Of a stretch of DNA of 64,000 nucleotides, positions 50,486-59,310 are shown piece after piece. The position numbers and the translations under genes were made by a program. Below the pieces are notes generated by a model. That model ran no database searches. It was given only the letters and a program-made list of their open reading frames with translations, and was not told where the DNA came from. Each line of letters begins with the position of its first letter. The first letter of the stretch is position 1. Source of the DNA: Agromyces marinus (GTDB lineage: Bacteria > Actinomycetota > Actinomycetes > Actinomycetales > Microbacteriaceae); the NCBI RefSeq assembly GCF_021442325.1, contig NZ_CP087879.1, forward strand, positions 3,100,001 to 3,164,000, read 5' to 3'.

Positions 50486-51445
50486 TTACTTCGAGCCGAC
50501 TGGCGCCGTGGCTGCCGAGTGCTTCACGGGCAGGCCCGTGCCGCCGGTCTCGGCGAGATCGGTCGTCTTCGAGGCATCCGTCGCCTTCGCGGGCTCCGAG
50601 CCCCGCCGGAACAGGCGGCGCCGGCCCGTGCCGAGCGCCCCGGTGATCCGGTCGAGCACGATCGCGAGGATCACGACCGACAGGCCCGCCTCGAAGCCGA
50701 GGCCCACGTCGATGCGCGTGAGCGACTGCACGACCTGGCCGCCGAGGCCGCCCGCGCCGACCATGCCGGCGATGACGACCATCGACAGCGAGAGCATGAT
50801 GACCTGGTTGACACCGGCCATGATGCTCGGCATCGCGAGCGGAAGCTGGATCTGGCGGAGGATCCGCGCGGGCGACGAGCCGAACGCCTGGCCGGCCTCG
50901 ACGACCTCGCGGTCGACGCCGCGGATGCCGAGCTCGGTCAGCCGCACGCCCGGAGCCATCGCGAACACGATGGTCGCGACGATGCCGGGAACGACGCCGA
51001 CGCGGAACAGGATGAGTGCGGGGATCAGGTAGACGAAGGCGGGCATCGTCTGCATGAAGTCGAGGATGGGGCGGATGACGCGGCTTGCGAGGTCGTTGCG
51101 TGCCGCGAGGATGCCGAGCGGGATGGCGATCGCGACCGCGATCGCACTCGAGACGAGCACCAGCGCGAGGCTGTCCATCGCGTTGTCCCACTGGTCGACG
51201 CCCACGATCACCAGGAGGCCCAGCGCCGTGCCGATCGCGAGCTTCCAGCCCTTCGCGAGCCACGCGATGGCCGCGATCACGGCGATCACCGCCCAGAACG
51301 GCGGTGCGGAGAGCACGAAGTCGACGGCGCCGTAGAACCCGGCGAAGATGGCGCGGATGACGGCGAAGAGGCCGTCGAGCGCATCGGTCAGGACGTCGAT
51401 CGCCGACTCGACGATCGTGCCCAGGGGCAGGCGGAAGTCGTTCAT
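50486..51445 (-). CDS. proW: Glycine betaine/proline ABC transporter permease
   Basis: 319 residues, about seven helices. The conserved loop GVDREVVEAGQAFGSSPARI then LRQIQLPLAMPSIMAGVNQV (EAA region) is that of ProW/OpuAB. The charged tail after RRRLFRRGSEP is cytosolic. ATG at 51445 overlaps the ATPase stop by 4 nt; upstream codons in the same frame are part of the ATPase region and are not used. Confidence 0.94.
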   Translation of the reverse strand: MNDFRLPLGTIVESAIDVLTDALDGLFAVIRAIFAGFYGAVDFVLSAPPFWAVIAVIAAIAWLAKGWKLAIGTALGLLVIVGVDQWDNAMDSLALVLVSSAIAVAIAIPLGILAARNDLASRVIRPILDFMQTMPAFVYLIPALILFRVGVVPGIVATIVFAMAPGVRLTELGIRGVDREVVEAGQAFGSSPARILRQIQLPLAMPSIMAGVNQVIMLSLSMVVIAGMVGAGGLGGQVVQSLTRIDVGLGFEAGLSVVILAIVLDRITGALGTGRRRLFRRGSEPAKATDASKTTDLAETGGTGLPVKHSAATAPVGSK

Positions 51446-52851
51446 GCGCGGCTCCCCTCGTCGGCGGCGGAGACGGGTTCGGGTTCGGACCCGCCCGGCT
51501 CGGTGTTGCGGAGGGTCTCCGTGATGACGTCGACCGGCACGGTCGCCGGCGGGTCGACCGCGGGGAACTCGCCGGTCGTCGCGACGTTGCCGAGCGCGGC
51601 GAGCAGCGTCACCCGCGGCACGACGCCGAGCAGGCGCCGCTCGTCGTCGACCACGGCGAGCGGAAGCTCCTGCTCGACCGAGCTCTCGAAGAGCTCCGAG
51701 AGGTACACGTCGGGGCCAACGGTCGCGATGTCGTCGCGGACCGCGTCGTCGAGCCTGCGCGCTCCGCGCTGCACGAGACGCAGGACCTCGCGGTCGTGCG
51801 CCACGCCCAGCAGGCGACGACCGGGCGCGACGACGAAGACCGTCGAGGTCTGCTGGTCGCGCATGATGCGCAGCGCCGCACGGGGTCCGGCCGACGACGA
51901 CACGATCGCGCGCGGCGACTCCATGACGTTGCCCGCCGTGAGCACGCGGGCCCGGTCGACGTCCTGGACGAACTGGGCGACGTAGTCGTCGGCCGGGTCC
52001 GTGAGGATCTCCTCGGCCGTCCCGAGCTGCACGATGCGGCCGTCCCGCATGACCGCGATGCGGTCGCCGAGGAACATCGCCTCGTTCAGGTCGTGCGTGA
52101 TGAAGACGATGGTCTTGCCGAGCTCCTGCTGGAGCTCGACGAGCTGCTCCTGCATCTCGCGGCGGATGAGCGGGTCGAGCGCCGAGAAGGCCTCGTCCAT
52201 GAGCAGGATGTCGGTGTCCGCCGCGAGTGCGCGGGCGAGCCCGACGCGCTGCTGCATGCCGCCCGAGAGCTCGGAGGGCCGCTTGTCGCCCCACCCGCCG
52301 AGGCCGACGCGCTGGAGGACGCGCTCGGCGCGCTCGCGACGCTCCTCGGCAGGGACGCCCTGGATCTCCAGGCCGTACGCCGCGTTGTCGAGCACGCTCC
52401 GGTGCGGCAGCAGTGCGAAGTGCTGGAAGACCATCGACACGTGGTCGCGGCGGATGGCGCGGAGGCGCTTCGGCGACACGCCCGTGATGCGCTCCCCCAT
52501 GACCGTGACCGACCCCGAGGTGGGCTCGAGCAGGCCGTTGAGCATGCGGATGAGGGTCGACTTGCCGGAGCCCGACAGGCCCATGACGACGAAGATCTCG
52601 CCCCGGCGGACGTCGAACTCGGCGTCGACGACCGCGGCGGTGCCGAGGTGGGCGACATCGGCGCGCGAGGCGCCGGAGCGGAGCTTCTGCAGCGCCTCGG
52701 CGGGGCGCTTGCCGAAGAAGCGGGTGAGCGAGCGGACCTCGATCGCGGGTGCTGCGCGGCGGGCGGTCTCCGCGGCACGCTCGGCGACGGGGTCGAGTTC
52801 GGGTTCGGGTTCGGTTGTGGTCTCGGGGTCGATTGCGGGCGATTCGAGCAT
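51442..52851 (-). CDS. proV: Glycine betaine/proline ABC transporter ATP-binding protein with CBS domains
   Basis: 469 residues. A proline/glutamate-rich N-terminal stretch (TTEPEPELDPVAER), then the ABC domain with Walker [18 protein letters not shown], signature LSGGMQQRVGLARALA, Walker B ILLMDEAFSALDPLIRREMQ, and two C-terminal CBS modules (about residues 320-450; VFVVAPGRRLLGVAHDREVL and LAVVDDERRLLGVVPRVTLL) that sense ionic strength in OpuA-type transporters. ATG at 52851. First gene of the operon. Confidence 0.95.
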   Translation of the reverse strand: MLESPAIDPETTTEPEPELDPVAERAAETARRAAPAIEVRSLTRFFGKRPAEALQKLRSGASRADVAHLGTAAVVDAEFDVRRGEIFVVMGLSGSGKSTLIRMLNGLLEPTSGSVTVMGERITGVSPKRLRAIRRDHVSMVFQHFALLPHRSVLDNAAYGLEIQGVPAEERRERAERVLQRVGLGGWGDKRPSELSGGMQQRVGLARALAADTDILLMDEAFSALDPLIRREMQEQLVELQQELGKTIVFITHDLNEAMFLGDRIAVMRDGRIVQLGTAEEILTDPADDYVAQFVQDVDRARVLTAGNVMESPRAIVSSSAGPRAALRIMRDQQTSTVFVVAPGRRLLGVAHDREVLRLVQRGARRLDDAVRDDIATVGPDVYLSELFESSVEQELPLAVVDDERRLLGVVPRVTLLAALGNVATTGEFPAVDPPATVPVDVITETLRNTEPGGSEPEPVSAADEGSRA

Positions 52852-53217
52852 GTGGTTGGGGGAACTCCGAGGCGCGCTCGGACGCCGGCCCGGGTGCTGT
52901 GCGGCCGGCAGGCAGGAGCGTGCTCGTGGTCACGGCCGGGTTCTCGCGATCCGGGAGACGGGCTCGAGCCGCGGTGCGTGCTGTGCCACCGGGGCGAACA
53001 CCGAATCCAGCGCGCCCGGCCATCCGGGCCGGACACCACGCGGAGAACCGTACGACCCCGTTCGGAATCACGGGACGAGCCGTGGCGACCGGGGGCGCGG
53101 ACTAGGTGGTCTGGTCCGAAGCGGACCGTCCTCCACCGTATCGGCGCCCCGGACAGGGCACAAATCGCCTGCACTGAATTCGCACTGATCAGGGGTTTCA
53201 GCGCGCTTGATCGGTCG
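52852..53217. promoter_or_regulatory. Intergenic region upstream of proV
   Basis: 366 bases without a gene. The distal part holds the terminator of the zinc operon (53105-53137); the rest must contain the proV promoter and leader. No osmotic-stress or repeat operator was recognised. Confidence 0.45.
53105..53137 (-). terminator. Terminator candidate at the end of the zinc operon
   Basis: Outer arms GGTGG / CCACC enclose a perfect GGTCCG-AAG-CGGACC hairpin (53113-53127), about 80 nt after the stop at 53218. Confidence 0.55.
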
Positions 53218-54591
53218 TCAGCACCAGGATGGGCGCCCGCCGCCCAGGCGTGCGAGCGTTTCGCCCGTCGCGATGTCGACCAGCGCGGTCGTCTCGGGTC
53301 CGCCCGTCGACGATGCCGCGGTGACGGCGGCGGTACGCCCGTTCGGCGACGGGCACACGTCCGTGACATCCGTTCCCGGCTCGGATGCGAACAGCACGCG
53401 CGAACCGCTTCCGTCCACGTACGCCACGACCCGGGTGGGCCGGTCGGCATCGACCAGCAGGACGTCGACGAGGTGCGCGCCGTCGGCGTCGAGCGGGACG
53501 AGCCTGCCCGGGATCGCGCCGTCGGGCAGCGCGGCCGACGGCACGTCGACCCGGCGAGCCGCCCCGGTGGCCAGGTCCAGCACGGTCGTGCCATCCGGGT
53601 CGGCCACCACCGCGGCCGAACGCCCGGGGAGCACGCCCCGCAGTTCGGCGTGCACGCCGAGGTGCGTGAACCCACCCGACCCGGCGTCCACGATGCCGAC
53701 GCCGCCGTCGCGCAGGTGGACCACGAGCGACGCGCCGCCCGGCACCCACAGGGCATCGACCACGTCGAGCGGGTCCCCTGCCGCGTCGGTCACGTCGACG
53801 GGAGCCGACGCCGCCGCCCCCGCCAGCTTCAGGACCCTGAGCCGGCCCGGCGCGTTCGCCCCGCGTTCGGCGGACTCGATCCACGCGACCGTGGCCGACG
53901 TCGGCGAACCCGTCAGGCGACGCACCGTCGCCGCGCCGTGCAACGGCAGCCGTGCGGGTTCGTCCTGACCTGGTGCCGCGAACGCCAACGTCAGGGCGCC
54001 CGCAGCGTCGGCCTCGAGCGCGACGACCACCTCGGCCGCGAGCGCCACGCGCTGGATCCGCTCGGCACGGTGCACGGCCTCGGGCGATGTCGCCGAGGCC
54101 GTCGTCCGCTTGACCAGGTCGGGACCGGTCGGATCGCGTTCGAGCAGCAGCAGGCCCAGAGCTGGGGTCTCGAAGTCCGCATCGGCCCTCGAGCTCGCTC
54201 CGGTGGATGCCGCGACCTCCACCTCGACCCGGTAGCGGGCGCCGTCCGCCAGCGGTTCCGCGAACCGCACCTCCACGATCCGGTCCGCCACGTCGACCTC
54301 GACCGGTGCGAGCGGCTCGGTCCGGATCTCGTCGACCGAATCGACCGGACGATCGAACCGGAACCGGACCATCGCTCCCGCCGCGGCCGACGCCTGGTCG
54401 ACGGCCAGCACGGTGTCGAGCACGCGCGGTCCCCGTGCCGTTCCGGCGACCGTCGCCGCGGCACCGACCGTCGCGAGCACGCAGAGCAGCGCGGCCGCCG
54501 TCAGTCGGAACGAACGGCGGGCGCGTCGGCCGTTCCCCGGGCGATCGCGCGCCTGCTCGTGCCCGCGCTCGTGCCCGTGCTCAGCGGACAT
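53218..54591 (-). CDS. Secreted beta-propeller-like protein of the zinc operon
   Basis: 457 residues. N-terminus is His/Glu/Arg-rich (AEHGHERGHEQARDR), followed by one hydrophobic segment (LTAAALLCVLATVGAAATV), an Ig-like domain (VLAVDQASAAAGAMVRFRFD and GARYRVEVEVAA) and from about residue 150 repeated four-stranded blocks (RVLKLAG; VVHLRDGGVGIVDAGSG; TTVLDLATGAARRVD; TTALVDIATGETLARLGG) typical of a beta-propeller. AztD, a known extracytoplasmic zinc chaperone, is a beta-propeller, so an analogous role is possible but not shown. Overlaps the preceding gene by 11 nt. Confidence 0.75.
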   Translation of the reverse strand: MSAEHGHERGHEQARDRPGNGRRARRSFRLTAAALLCVLATVGAAATVAGTARGPRVLDTVLAVDQASAAAGAMVRFRFDRPVDSVDEIRTEPLAPVEVDVADRIVEVRFAEPLADGARYRVEVEVAASTGASSRADADFETPALGLLLLERDPTGPDLVKRTTASATSPEAVHRAERIQRVALAAEVVVALEADAAGALTLAFAAPGQDEPARLPLHGAATVRRLTGSPTSATVAWIESAERGANAPGRLRVLKLAGAAASAPVDVTDAAGDPLDVVDALWVPGGASLVVHLRDGGVGIVDAGSGGFTHLGVHAELRGVLPGRSAAVVADPDGTTVLDLATGAARRVDVPSAALPDGAIPGRLVPLDADGAHLVDVLLVDADRPTRVVAYVDGSGSRVLFASEPGTDVTDVCPSPNGRTAAVTAASSTGGPETTALVDIATGETLARLGGGRPSWC

Positions 54592-55309
54592 ACGGGTCCT
54601 CGGGTGCCGGGATCGGCTCGACCGAGGTCGCCTCGATCACCGGGGCCCGGCCCGGCTCCGCGCGTGCGCCGAAGACGCCCGCGACGCTGACCCACTCCCC
54701 CTCGGCCAGCCTCGAACGCCAACCGGACAGCGACACCTCCACGCCGACCGGTTGCGCGTCGATCGCGCAGTGCGTGATCGCGAACCGGGTCAACACGAAC
54801 CCGTCCTCGCCCAGTTCGTCCGACGGCATCGCGAAGCCGATGAGCGCCTCGGGCGGCGCCAGCGCGCCCGGATCCGCGCCCGACGCGACGACCGAGGCCC
54901 AGTCGCGCACGGTGAACTCCGACGAGTCCGCACCGACCGCGTCGGCGGGGTCGCCTGCGAGCAGGGCGGGAGCGACATCCGTCACCCGGTCTGCGGCGAG
55001 CGCCGGCGAGAGCGCGGCCGGCGGGAGGACGAGCATGCCCACCGCGAGCACTCCGACCGCGGCGAGGCTCGACGCGGCCCTGCGTCCCGAACCGGGCTCG
55101 CGTGCGGCGGCCCCCCGCCCGCGTCGCTCGTCGGTCGCGCAGGCGACCGCCACGAGCACTCCCCCGAGCACGGCCATCACCACGGCGAACGGCACGTGAG
55201 CCGGGTGGACGTACAGGGTCATCCGCCCGGTCGCCGCCAACCACACGATCGAGACCACCCCGATCGCGACGAGTGCGACGCCGCCCCATCGGGCCGCGAA
55301 CTCACGCAA
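54581..55309 (-). CDS. TIGR03943 (DUF1980/YcgQ-like) membrane protein
   Basis: 242 residues. Two N-terminal helices (VALVAIGVVSIVWLAATGRM; VPFAVVMAVLGGVLVAVA) and a third (SLAAVGVLAVGMLVLPPAAL), then an outside OB-like domain with FVLTRFAITHCAIDAQPVGV (a conserved His-Cys pair) and GEWVSVAGVF. This is the constant partner of UPF0718 permeases. It overlaps the permease stop by 8 nt and the propeller gene start by 11 nt. Function uncharacterised; the operon ties it to zinc. Confidence 0.9.
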   Translation of the reverse strand: MREFAARWGGVALVAIGVVSIVWLAATGRMTLYVHPAHVPFAVVMAVLGGVLVAVACATDERRGRGAAAREPGSGRRAASSLAAVGVLAVGMLVLPPAALSPALAADRVTDVAPALLAGDPADAVGADSSEFTVRDWASVVASGADPGALAPPEALIGFAMPSDELGEDGFVLTRFAITHCAIDAQPVGVEVSLSGWRSRLAEGEWVSVAGVFGARAEPGRAPVIEATSVEPIPAPEDPYVR

Positions 55310-56393
55310 GCGCGTTCACCCCCGCTCCGAGTGCGAAGCACGCGGCGGCGACGACCGCGGTGACCAGTGCGAGCGTGCGGGCCGTGAAGGTCGTGCGCAT
55401 GAGGGCGAGCATCTTCACGTCGATCATCGGGCCGAAGACCAGGAAGGCCACGATGCCGCCGGGCAGGAACGCGCCGGCGAACGGGAGGATGAAGAACGCG
55501 TCGACGTTCGAGCAGATCGAGACGACGAAGGCGAGCGCCATGAGCACGAGCACCGACAGCAGCGCGTTCTGCCCGAGGTCGACCAGCACGCCGCGCGGCA
55601 CGGCGACCTGGATCGCGCCGGCGATCGCGCAGCCGACGACGAGGGCGGGCATGACGGCCCCGGACTCCTCGCGGAACATCCGCCCGGCGCGCGTGAGTCG
55701 CGAGGCGGGCGCCCCGTGATCGTGCCCCGCGGCACCGTGGTCGTGGCCGGTGGCCCCGTGGTCGTGCCCGGTGGCCCCGTGGTCGTGGCCGGATGCCGCG
55801 ACCCGCTCGGGCACGAGCATCCGCCGCGGATCGGGGTGCCTCGCGAGCAGCCATCCGACGAGGTTCGCGATCGCGAACCCGCCGATGATGCGCCAGAGCA
55901 GGATCCCGTCCTCCCACCCGAACACCTGCCACGTCACGACGATGGTCACCGGGTTCAGGATCGGGGCGGCGAGGAGGAAGGTCATCGCCTCGGGCACCGA
56001 GAGGCCGCGCATGAGCAGGCCGCGCGTCATGGGCACGTTGCCGCACTCGCAGACCGGCAGCACGACCCCGAGCAGCGACAGGATCGCCCGCCGCACCGCG
56101 GGCCGACGCGGCAGGCGCGCGAGGATCCGCTCGGTGGGCAGGTACACGCGCACCGCGATGGCCAGCGCGATGCCGAGGATCACGAACGGGATGCTCTCCA
56201 GCAGCACGCTCAGCGCGAGGGTGATCCCGTCCTGCAGGCCGCCCTCGGGGAGCGCAGCGGACTCGGGTGCCAGCACGCGCACCGTGACCAGCGCACCGAG
56301 GAGCGCCATCGCGGCGAGCAGGCCCGGCGCGACGGCCCGGGCTGGGGTGGGTCGCGCCTGCGGGCCGTCGCCGCGTGCGGGTGCGATGGTCAC
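55302..56393 (-). CDS. UPF0718 (DUF318/YcgR-like) permease with histidine-rich loop
   Basis: 363 residues, about eight to nine helices in two halves. Family residues: PVCECGNVPMTRGLLMRGLS with the CxCG motif, AAPILNPVTIVVTWQVFGWE, and SICSNVDAFFILPFAGAF in the second half. Between the halves, residues about 218-248 hold four copies of GHDHGAT/A-type repeats, a likely zinc-binding loop. GTG at 56393 is the best start after the zur stop (10 nt). Normal UPF0718 proteins have a variable loop here; this one is unusually regular. Confidence 0.88.
   Translation of the reverse strand: MTIAPARGDGPQARPTPARAVAPGLLAAMALLGALVTVRVLAPESAALPEGGLQDGITLALSVLLESIPFVILGIALAIAVRVYLPTERILARLPRRPAVRRAILSLLGVVLPVCECGNVPMTRGLLMRGLSVPEAMTFLLAAPILNPVTIVVTWQVFGWEDGILLWRIIGGFAIANLVGWLLARHPDPRRMLVPERVAASGHDHGATGHDHGATGHDHGAAGHDHGAPASRLTRAGRMFREESGAVMPALVVGCAIAGAIQVAVPRGVLVDLGQNALLSVLVLMALAFVVSICSNVDAFFILPFAGAFLPGGIVAFLVFGPMIDVKMLALMRTTFTARTLALVTAVVAAACFALGAGVNALA
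55711..55794. repeat. Four tandem 21-bp units encoding GHDHG(A/T)
   Basis: Units begin at 55711, 55732, 55753 and 55774; each keeps CCGTG-TCGTG with few changes. They encode the histidine-rich loop of the UPF0718 permease and could expand or contract by slippage in steps of seven residues. Confidence 0.85.
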
Positions 56394-56403
56394 CGGCGCG
56401 TGC

Positions 56404-56796
56404 TCATCCGCCGAGGCGTGCGCTGCACTCGGCGCAGAAGCCGAACACGTCGACCACGTGCGCCGCACGCGTGAATCCGTGCTCGGCCGCCTGGCGCCCG
56501 GCCCACTCCTCGACCTCGTCCGCGCCGATCTCGACGGTGAGCCCGCACGAGCGGCAGATCAGGTGGTGGTGGTGACCGGTGCTGCACGCCCGGTAGAGCG
56601 ACTCGCCCTCCGGCGACTGCAGCGAGTCGGCGTCGCCGCTCGCGGCGAGGTCGCCGAGGGCGCGGTACACGGTCGCGAGGCCGATGGGCGATCCCCCAGC
56701 GTGCAGCGCGGAGTGCAGCGCCTGCGCGCTGATGAATCCGTCGGTGCCGTCGAGCGCCTCGCGCACCGCCTCGCGCTGCCAGGTGTTCCGTTTCAT
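56404..56796 (-). CDS. zur: Zinc uptake regulator Zur (Fur family)
   Basis: 130-residue Fur-family repressor. Winged helix with ISAQALHSALHAGGSPIGLA and TVYRALGDLAASGDADSL; zinc sites in TGHHHHLICRSCGLTVEI and the second CxxC in GFCAECSARLGG. ATG at 56796 overlaps the permease stop by 4 nt. Its place inside a zinc ABC operon and the TTGATAATGATTGTCAA box in front of that operon identify it as the zinc sensor; it would be autoregulated. Confidence 0.93.
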   Translation of the reverse strand: MKRNTWQREAVREALDGTDGFISAQALHSALHAGGSPIGLATVYRALGDLAASGDADSLQSPEGESLYRACSTGHHHHLICRSCGLTVEIGADEVEEWAGRQAAEHGFTRAAHVVDVFGFCAECSARLGG

Positions 56797-57635
56797 GCGA
56801 TCCGTGCGTCCTCTGCGGTCTCCACCGGTATGGGGGCTCGCCTCGAGGGTAGCCGCCGCAACTGGGAACCGAGGAGCGCGATGAGCAGGAAGCCGGTCGC
56901 CGCGAGCGCGATCGCCGGGCCCGCCGCGACGGCGGCCGCCCGGGAGACGAGCACCCCGATGACGCCAGAGGCCGCGCCGATCACCGGCGCGGCGAGCAGC
57001 ACGCCGCGGTAGGTGGGCACGACCGCCTTCGCCGCTGCCGCCGGCGCGGCGATGAGCGCGATGGCGAGGATCGCCCCGACCGCGGGCAGCGAGCTGACGA
57101 CGGATGCCGCCGTGAGGCCGAGCACGAGCACCTCGACGGGCCATTCGCGGAAGCCGGCGGCGCGGAACCCCGCGGGGTCGAAGGTCGAGAACACGATGCG
57201 GGGCCCGAAGGCGACCACGAGGGCGACGGATGCCACGAGCACGACAGCCGCGAGTGCGATGTCCTGTTCGGTGACGGTCAGGATCGAGCCGACGAGGATC
57301 GACTCGGGGTGCACGGGGAGCCCGGGGATCACCGCCTGCAGGATCGCCCCGGCGGCGAAGCCGCCCGTGAGCACGATCCCGGCCGCGACCTGGGCGCCCT
57401 GCCTGCGGACGCGGGCGATGGCCGCCATGACGGCGACGATGACGACGGATGCCACGGCCGCGCCGAGCGGCACGCTGAACCCGAGTGCCGCGGCGAGGAC
57501 CGCGCCCGGGTAGGTGGCGTGCGTGAGCGCCTGCGCGAAGAACGTCCGCCGACGCAGGACGACGAGCGCGCCGACGAAGCCGGACCCGGCGCCGATCACG
57601 ACGGCGGCGAGCAGGGCACGTTCGAAGTAGCCCAT
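56793..57635 (-). CDS. Zinc ABC transporter permease, second copy
   Basis: 280 residues, about eight helices of the ABC-3 (ZnuB/TroC) family: the loop FFAQALTHATYPGAVLAAAL and LPAVGAILAIALIAAPAAAA carry family residues. The ATG at 57635 overlaps the stop of the first permease by 1 nt. Together with the first permease it probably forms a heterodimer, as in TroCD/SitCD-type systems. Confidence 0.92.
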   Translation of the reverse strand: MGYFERALLAAVVIGAGSGFVGALVVLRRRTFFAQALTHATYPGAVLAAALGFSVPLGAAVASVVIVAVMAAIARVRRQGAQVAAGIVLTGGFAAGAILQAVIPGLPVHPESILVGSILTVTEQDIALAAVVLVASVALVVAFGPRIVFSTFDPAGFRAAGFREWPVEVLVLGLTAASVVSSLPAVGAILAIALIAAPAAAAKAVVPTYRGVLLAAPVIGAASGVIGVLVSRAAAVAAGPAIALAATGFLLIALLGSQLRRLPSRRAPIPVETAEDARIA

Positions 57636-58510
57636 CAGTGCGCCCCCGCCTTCGCCGTCGCCGCGACGCGGTCGCGGATGAGGCGCGCCGCGAGCATGAC
57701 GGCGTAGATCCCGACGAACACGGCCACGACCGTCGCCCCGGCGGGCACGTCGACGCCTGCGCCGACCGAGATGCCGAACCCGACCGCGAGGCCGAGCCAG
57801 GCGCTCACGGCACCGACGAGCGCGGCGACGGGGAACAGCAGCCAGAGCCGATGCGTCGCGAGCCGCGCTGCGGCGCCCGGGACGATGAGCAGGGCCAGCA
57901 CGAGCAGCGTGCCGACCGTGCTCGCGCCGGCGACGACGACCAGCGCGATGGCGCAGTTGAGCACGAGGTCGAGCACGATGCCGCGGTCGCCCGCGGCGCG
58001 GCTGCCGCCCGGGTCGAACGCTCGGAACACCTGCTGCTTGAGCGTGAGGGCCACGGCCGCCGCGGCCACCAGCGACACGATCACGAGCGGCACGACGTCG
58101 CCCGGTGCGATGGTCAGGACCCGGCCGAACAGCAGCGCCTCGAGCTCGCCCGCGTAGTCGTCGCTGCGCGAGACGACGATCACGCCGACGCTGAAGGTCG
58201 CGGTGAGCACGACCGCGACGGCCGCGTCGGAGGTCACCCCGACGCGCACGAAGAGCGTGAGGAGCACGGCGCCGATGAGCGCGGCGATCGCGGCGCCCGG
58301 CACGAGGCCCGCGGTGCCGCCGACCGCGAGGCCGATCGCGAGTCCGGGGAAGACCGCGTGGGTCAGGCCGTCGCTGACGAACTCGAGTCCGCGCAGGTTC
58401 ACGAGGACGCCGACGATTCCGGCGACGATCGAGAGCACGAGCAGGACGAGCAGCGCACGGCCCATGAACGGCAGTGCGAAGGCGCCGAAGAGCATGTCGC
58501 CGACGCTCAT
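57635..58510 (-). CDS. Zinc ABC transporter permease, first copy
   Basis: 291 residues, ABC-3 family: [40 protein letters not shown] and [23 protein letters not shown] at 58510 chosen; an ATG at 58534 would add eight residues. It lies 37 nt after the ATPase. It differs clearly from the second permease in loop lengths, so the pair is not a recent duplication. Confidence 0.92.
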   Translation of the reverse strand: MSVGDMLFGAFALPFMGRALLVLLVLSIVAGIVGVLVNLRGLEFVSDGLTHAVFPGLAIGLAVGGTAGLVPGAAIAALIGAVLLTLFVRVGVTSDAAVAVVLTATFSVGVIVVSRSDDYAGELEALLFGRVLTIAPGDVVPLVIVSLVAAAAVALTLKQQVFRAFDPGGSRAAGDRGIVLDLVLNCAIALVVVAGASTVGTLLVLALLIVPGAAARLATHRLWLLFPVAALVGAVSAWLGLAVGFGISVGAGVDVPAGATVVAVFVGIYAVMLAARLIRDRVAATAKAGAH

Positions 58511-58547
58511 CGCACTCGTCCGTGCCGCGCGCATGCCGTGGGCGGCA

Positions 58548-59306
58548 TCAATGCCCCTCGTGGTCGGGCACGACGAGCGTGTGCTCGTCGATCTCGACGC
58601 CGACGCCCTCGAAGCACTCCTGGACGTGCTCGAGCGTGAGCATCTCTTCGACGGGACCGCAGCCGACCTGCCGGCCGTTGAGCAGCAGGACCGTGTCGCA
58701 GACCTCGCGCGCCAGCTCGAGGTCGTGCGTCGAGACGATGATCGCGACGCCGCGGGCCTTGAGCTGCCGGACGGTCTCGAGCAGTGCGTCGCGGTTGGTC
58801 TGGTCGAGCCCGTTGAACGGCTCGTCGAGCAGCAGGAACGCGGGCTCGGAGGCGAGCGCGCGCGCCAGCAGTCCGCGCTGCCGCTGGCCGCCGGAGAGGT
58901 CTCCGAACGGAGTGCGCGCCCGGTCGGCGAGGCCAACGGTGCCGAGTGCGCCGCGCACGACCTGCCGGTCGTGCCGGCCGGGCCAGCGGAGCAGGCCGAG
59001 TCGGCGGTACCTGCCCTGCATGACGACCTGCTCCAGGCTGATCGGGAAGTCGGGGTCGATCTCCGCGGTCTGCGGCAGGAACCCGATCATGCCGTCAGCG
59101 GCATCCGTATCGCCGCCGATGCGCATCTCCCCATCGACGAGGGGCACGAGCCCGAGGATGCCGCGCAGCAGGGTCGACTTGCCGGCTCCGTTCGGCCCGA
59201 TGAGCGCGACCGCCTCGCCGGGCGCGACCTCGAGTCGCACGCCCGAGATGCCGGCGCCGCCCGGGTGGCGGAACGCGGCATCCGCGAGGGCGAGCACGGC
59301 GGTCAT
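58548..59306 (-). CDS. znuC: Zinc ABC transporter ATP-binding protein
   Basis: 252 residues. Walker [20 protein letters not shown]-loop [20 protein letters not shown], signature [16 protein letters not shown], Walker [22 protein letters not shown]-loop [13 protein letters not shown] at 59306, 4 nt after the binding-protein stop. The [14 protein letters not shown] tail is typical for metal-type ATPases. Confidence 0.94.
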   Translation of the reverse strand: MTAVLALADAAFRHPGGAGISGVRLEVAPGEAVALIGPNGAGKSTLLRGILGLVPLVDGEMRIGGDTDAADGMIGFLPQTAEIDPDFPISLEQVVMQGRYRRLGLLRWPGRHDRQVVRGALGTVGLADRARTPFGDLSGGQRQRGLLARALASEPAFLLLDEPFNGLDQTNRDALLETVRQLKARGVAIIVSTHDLELAREVCDTVLLLNGRQVGCGPVEEMLTLEHVQECFEGVGVEIDEHTLVVPDHEGH

Positions 59307-59310
59307 GCCG

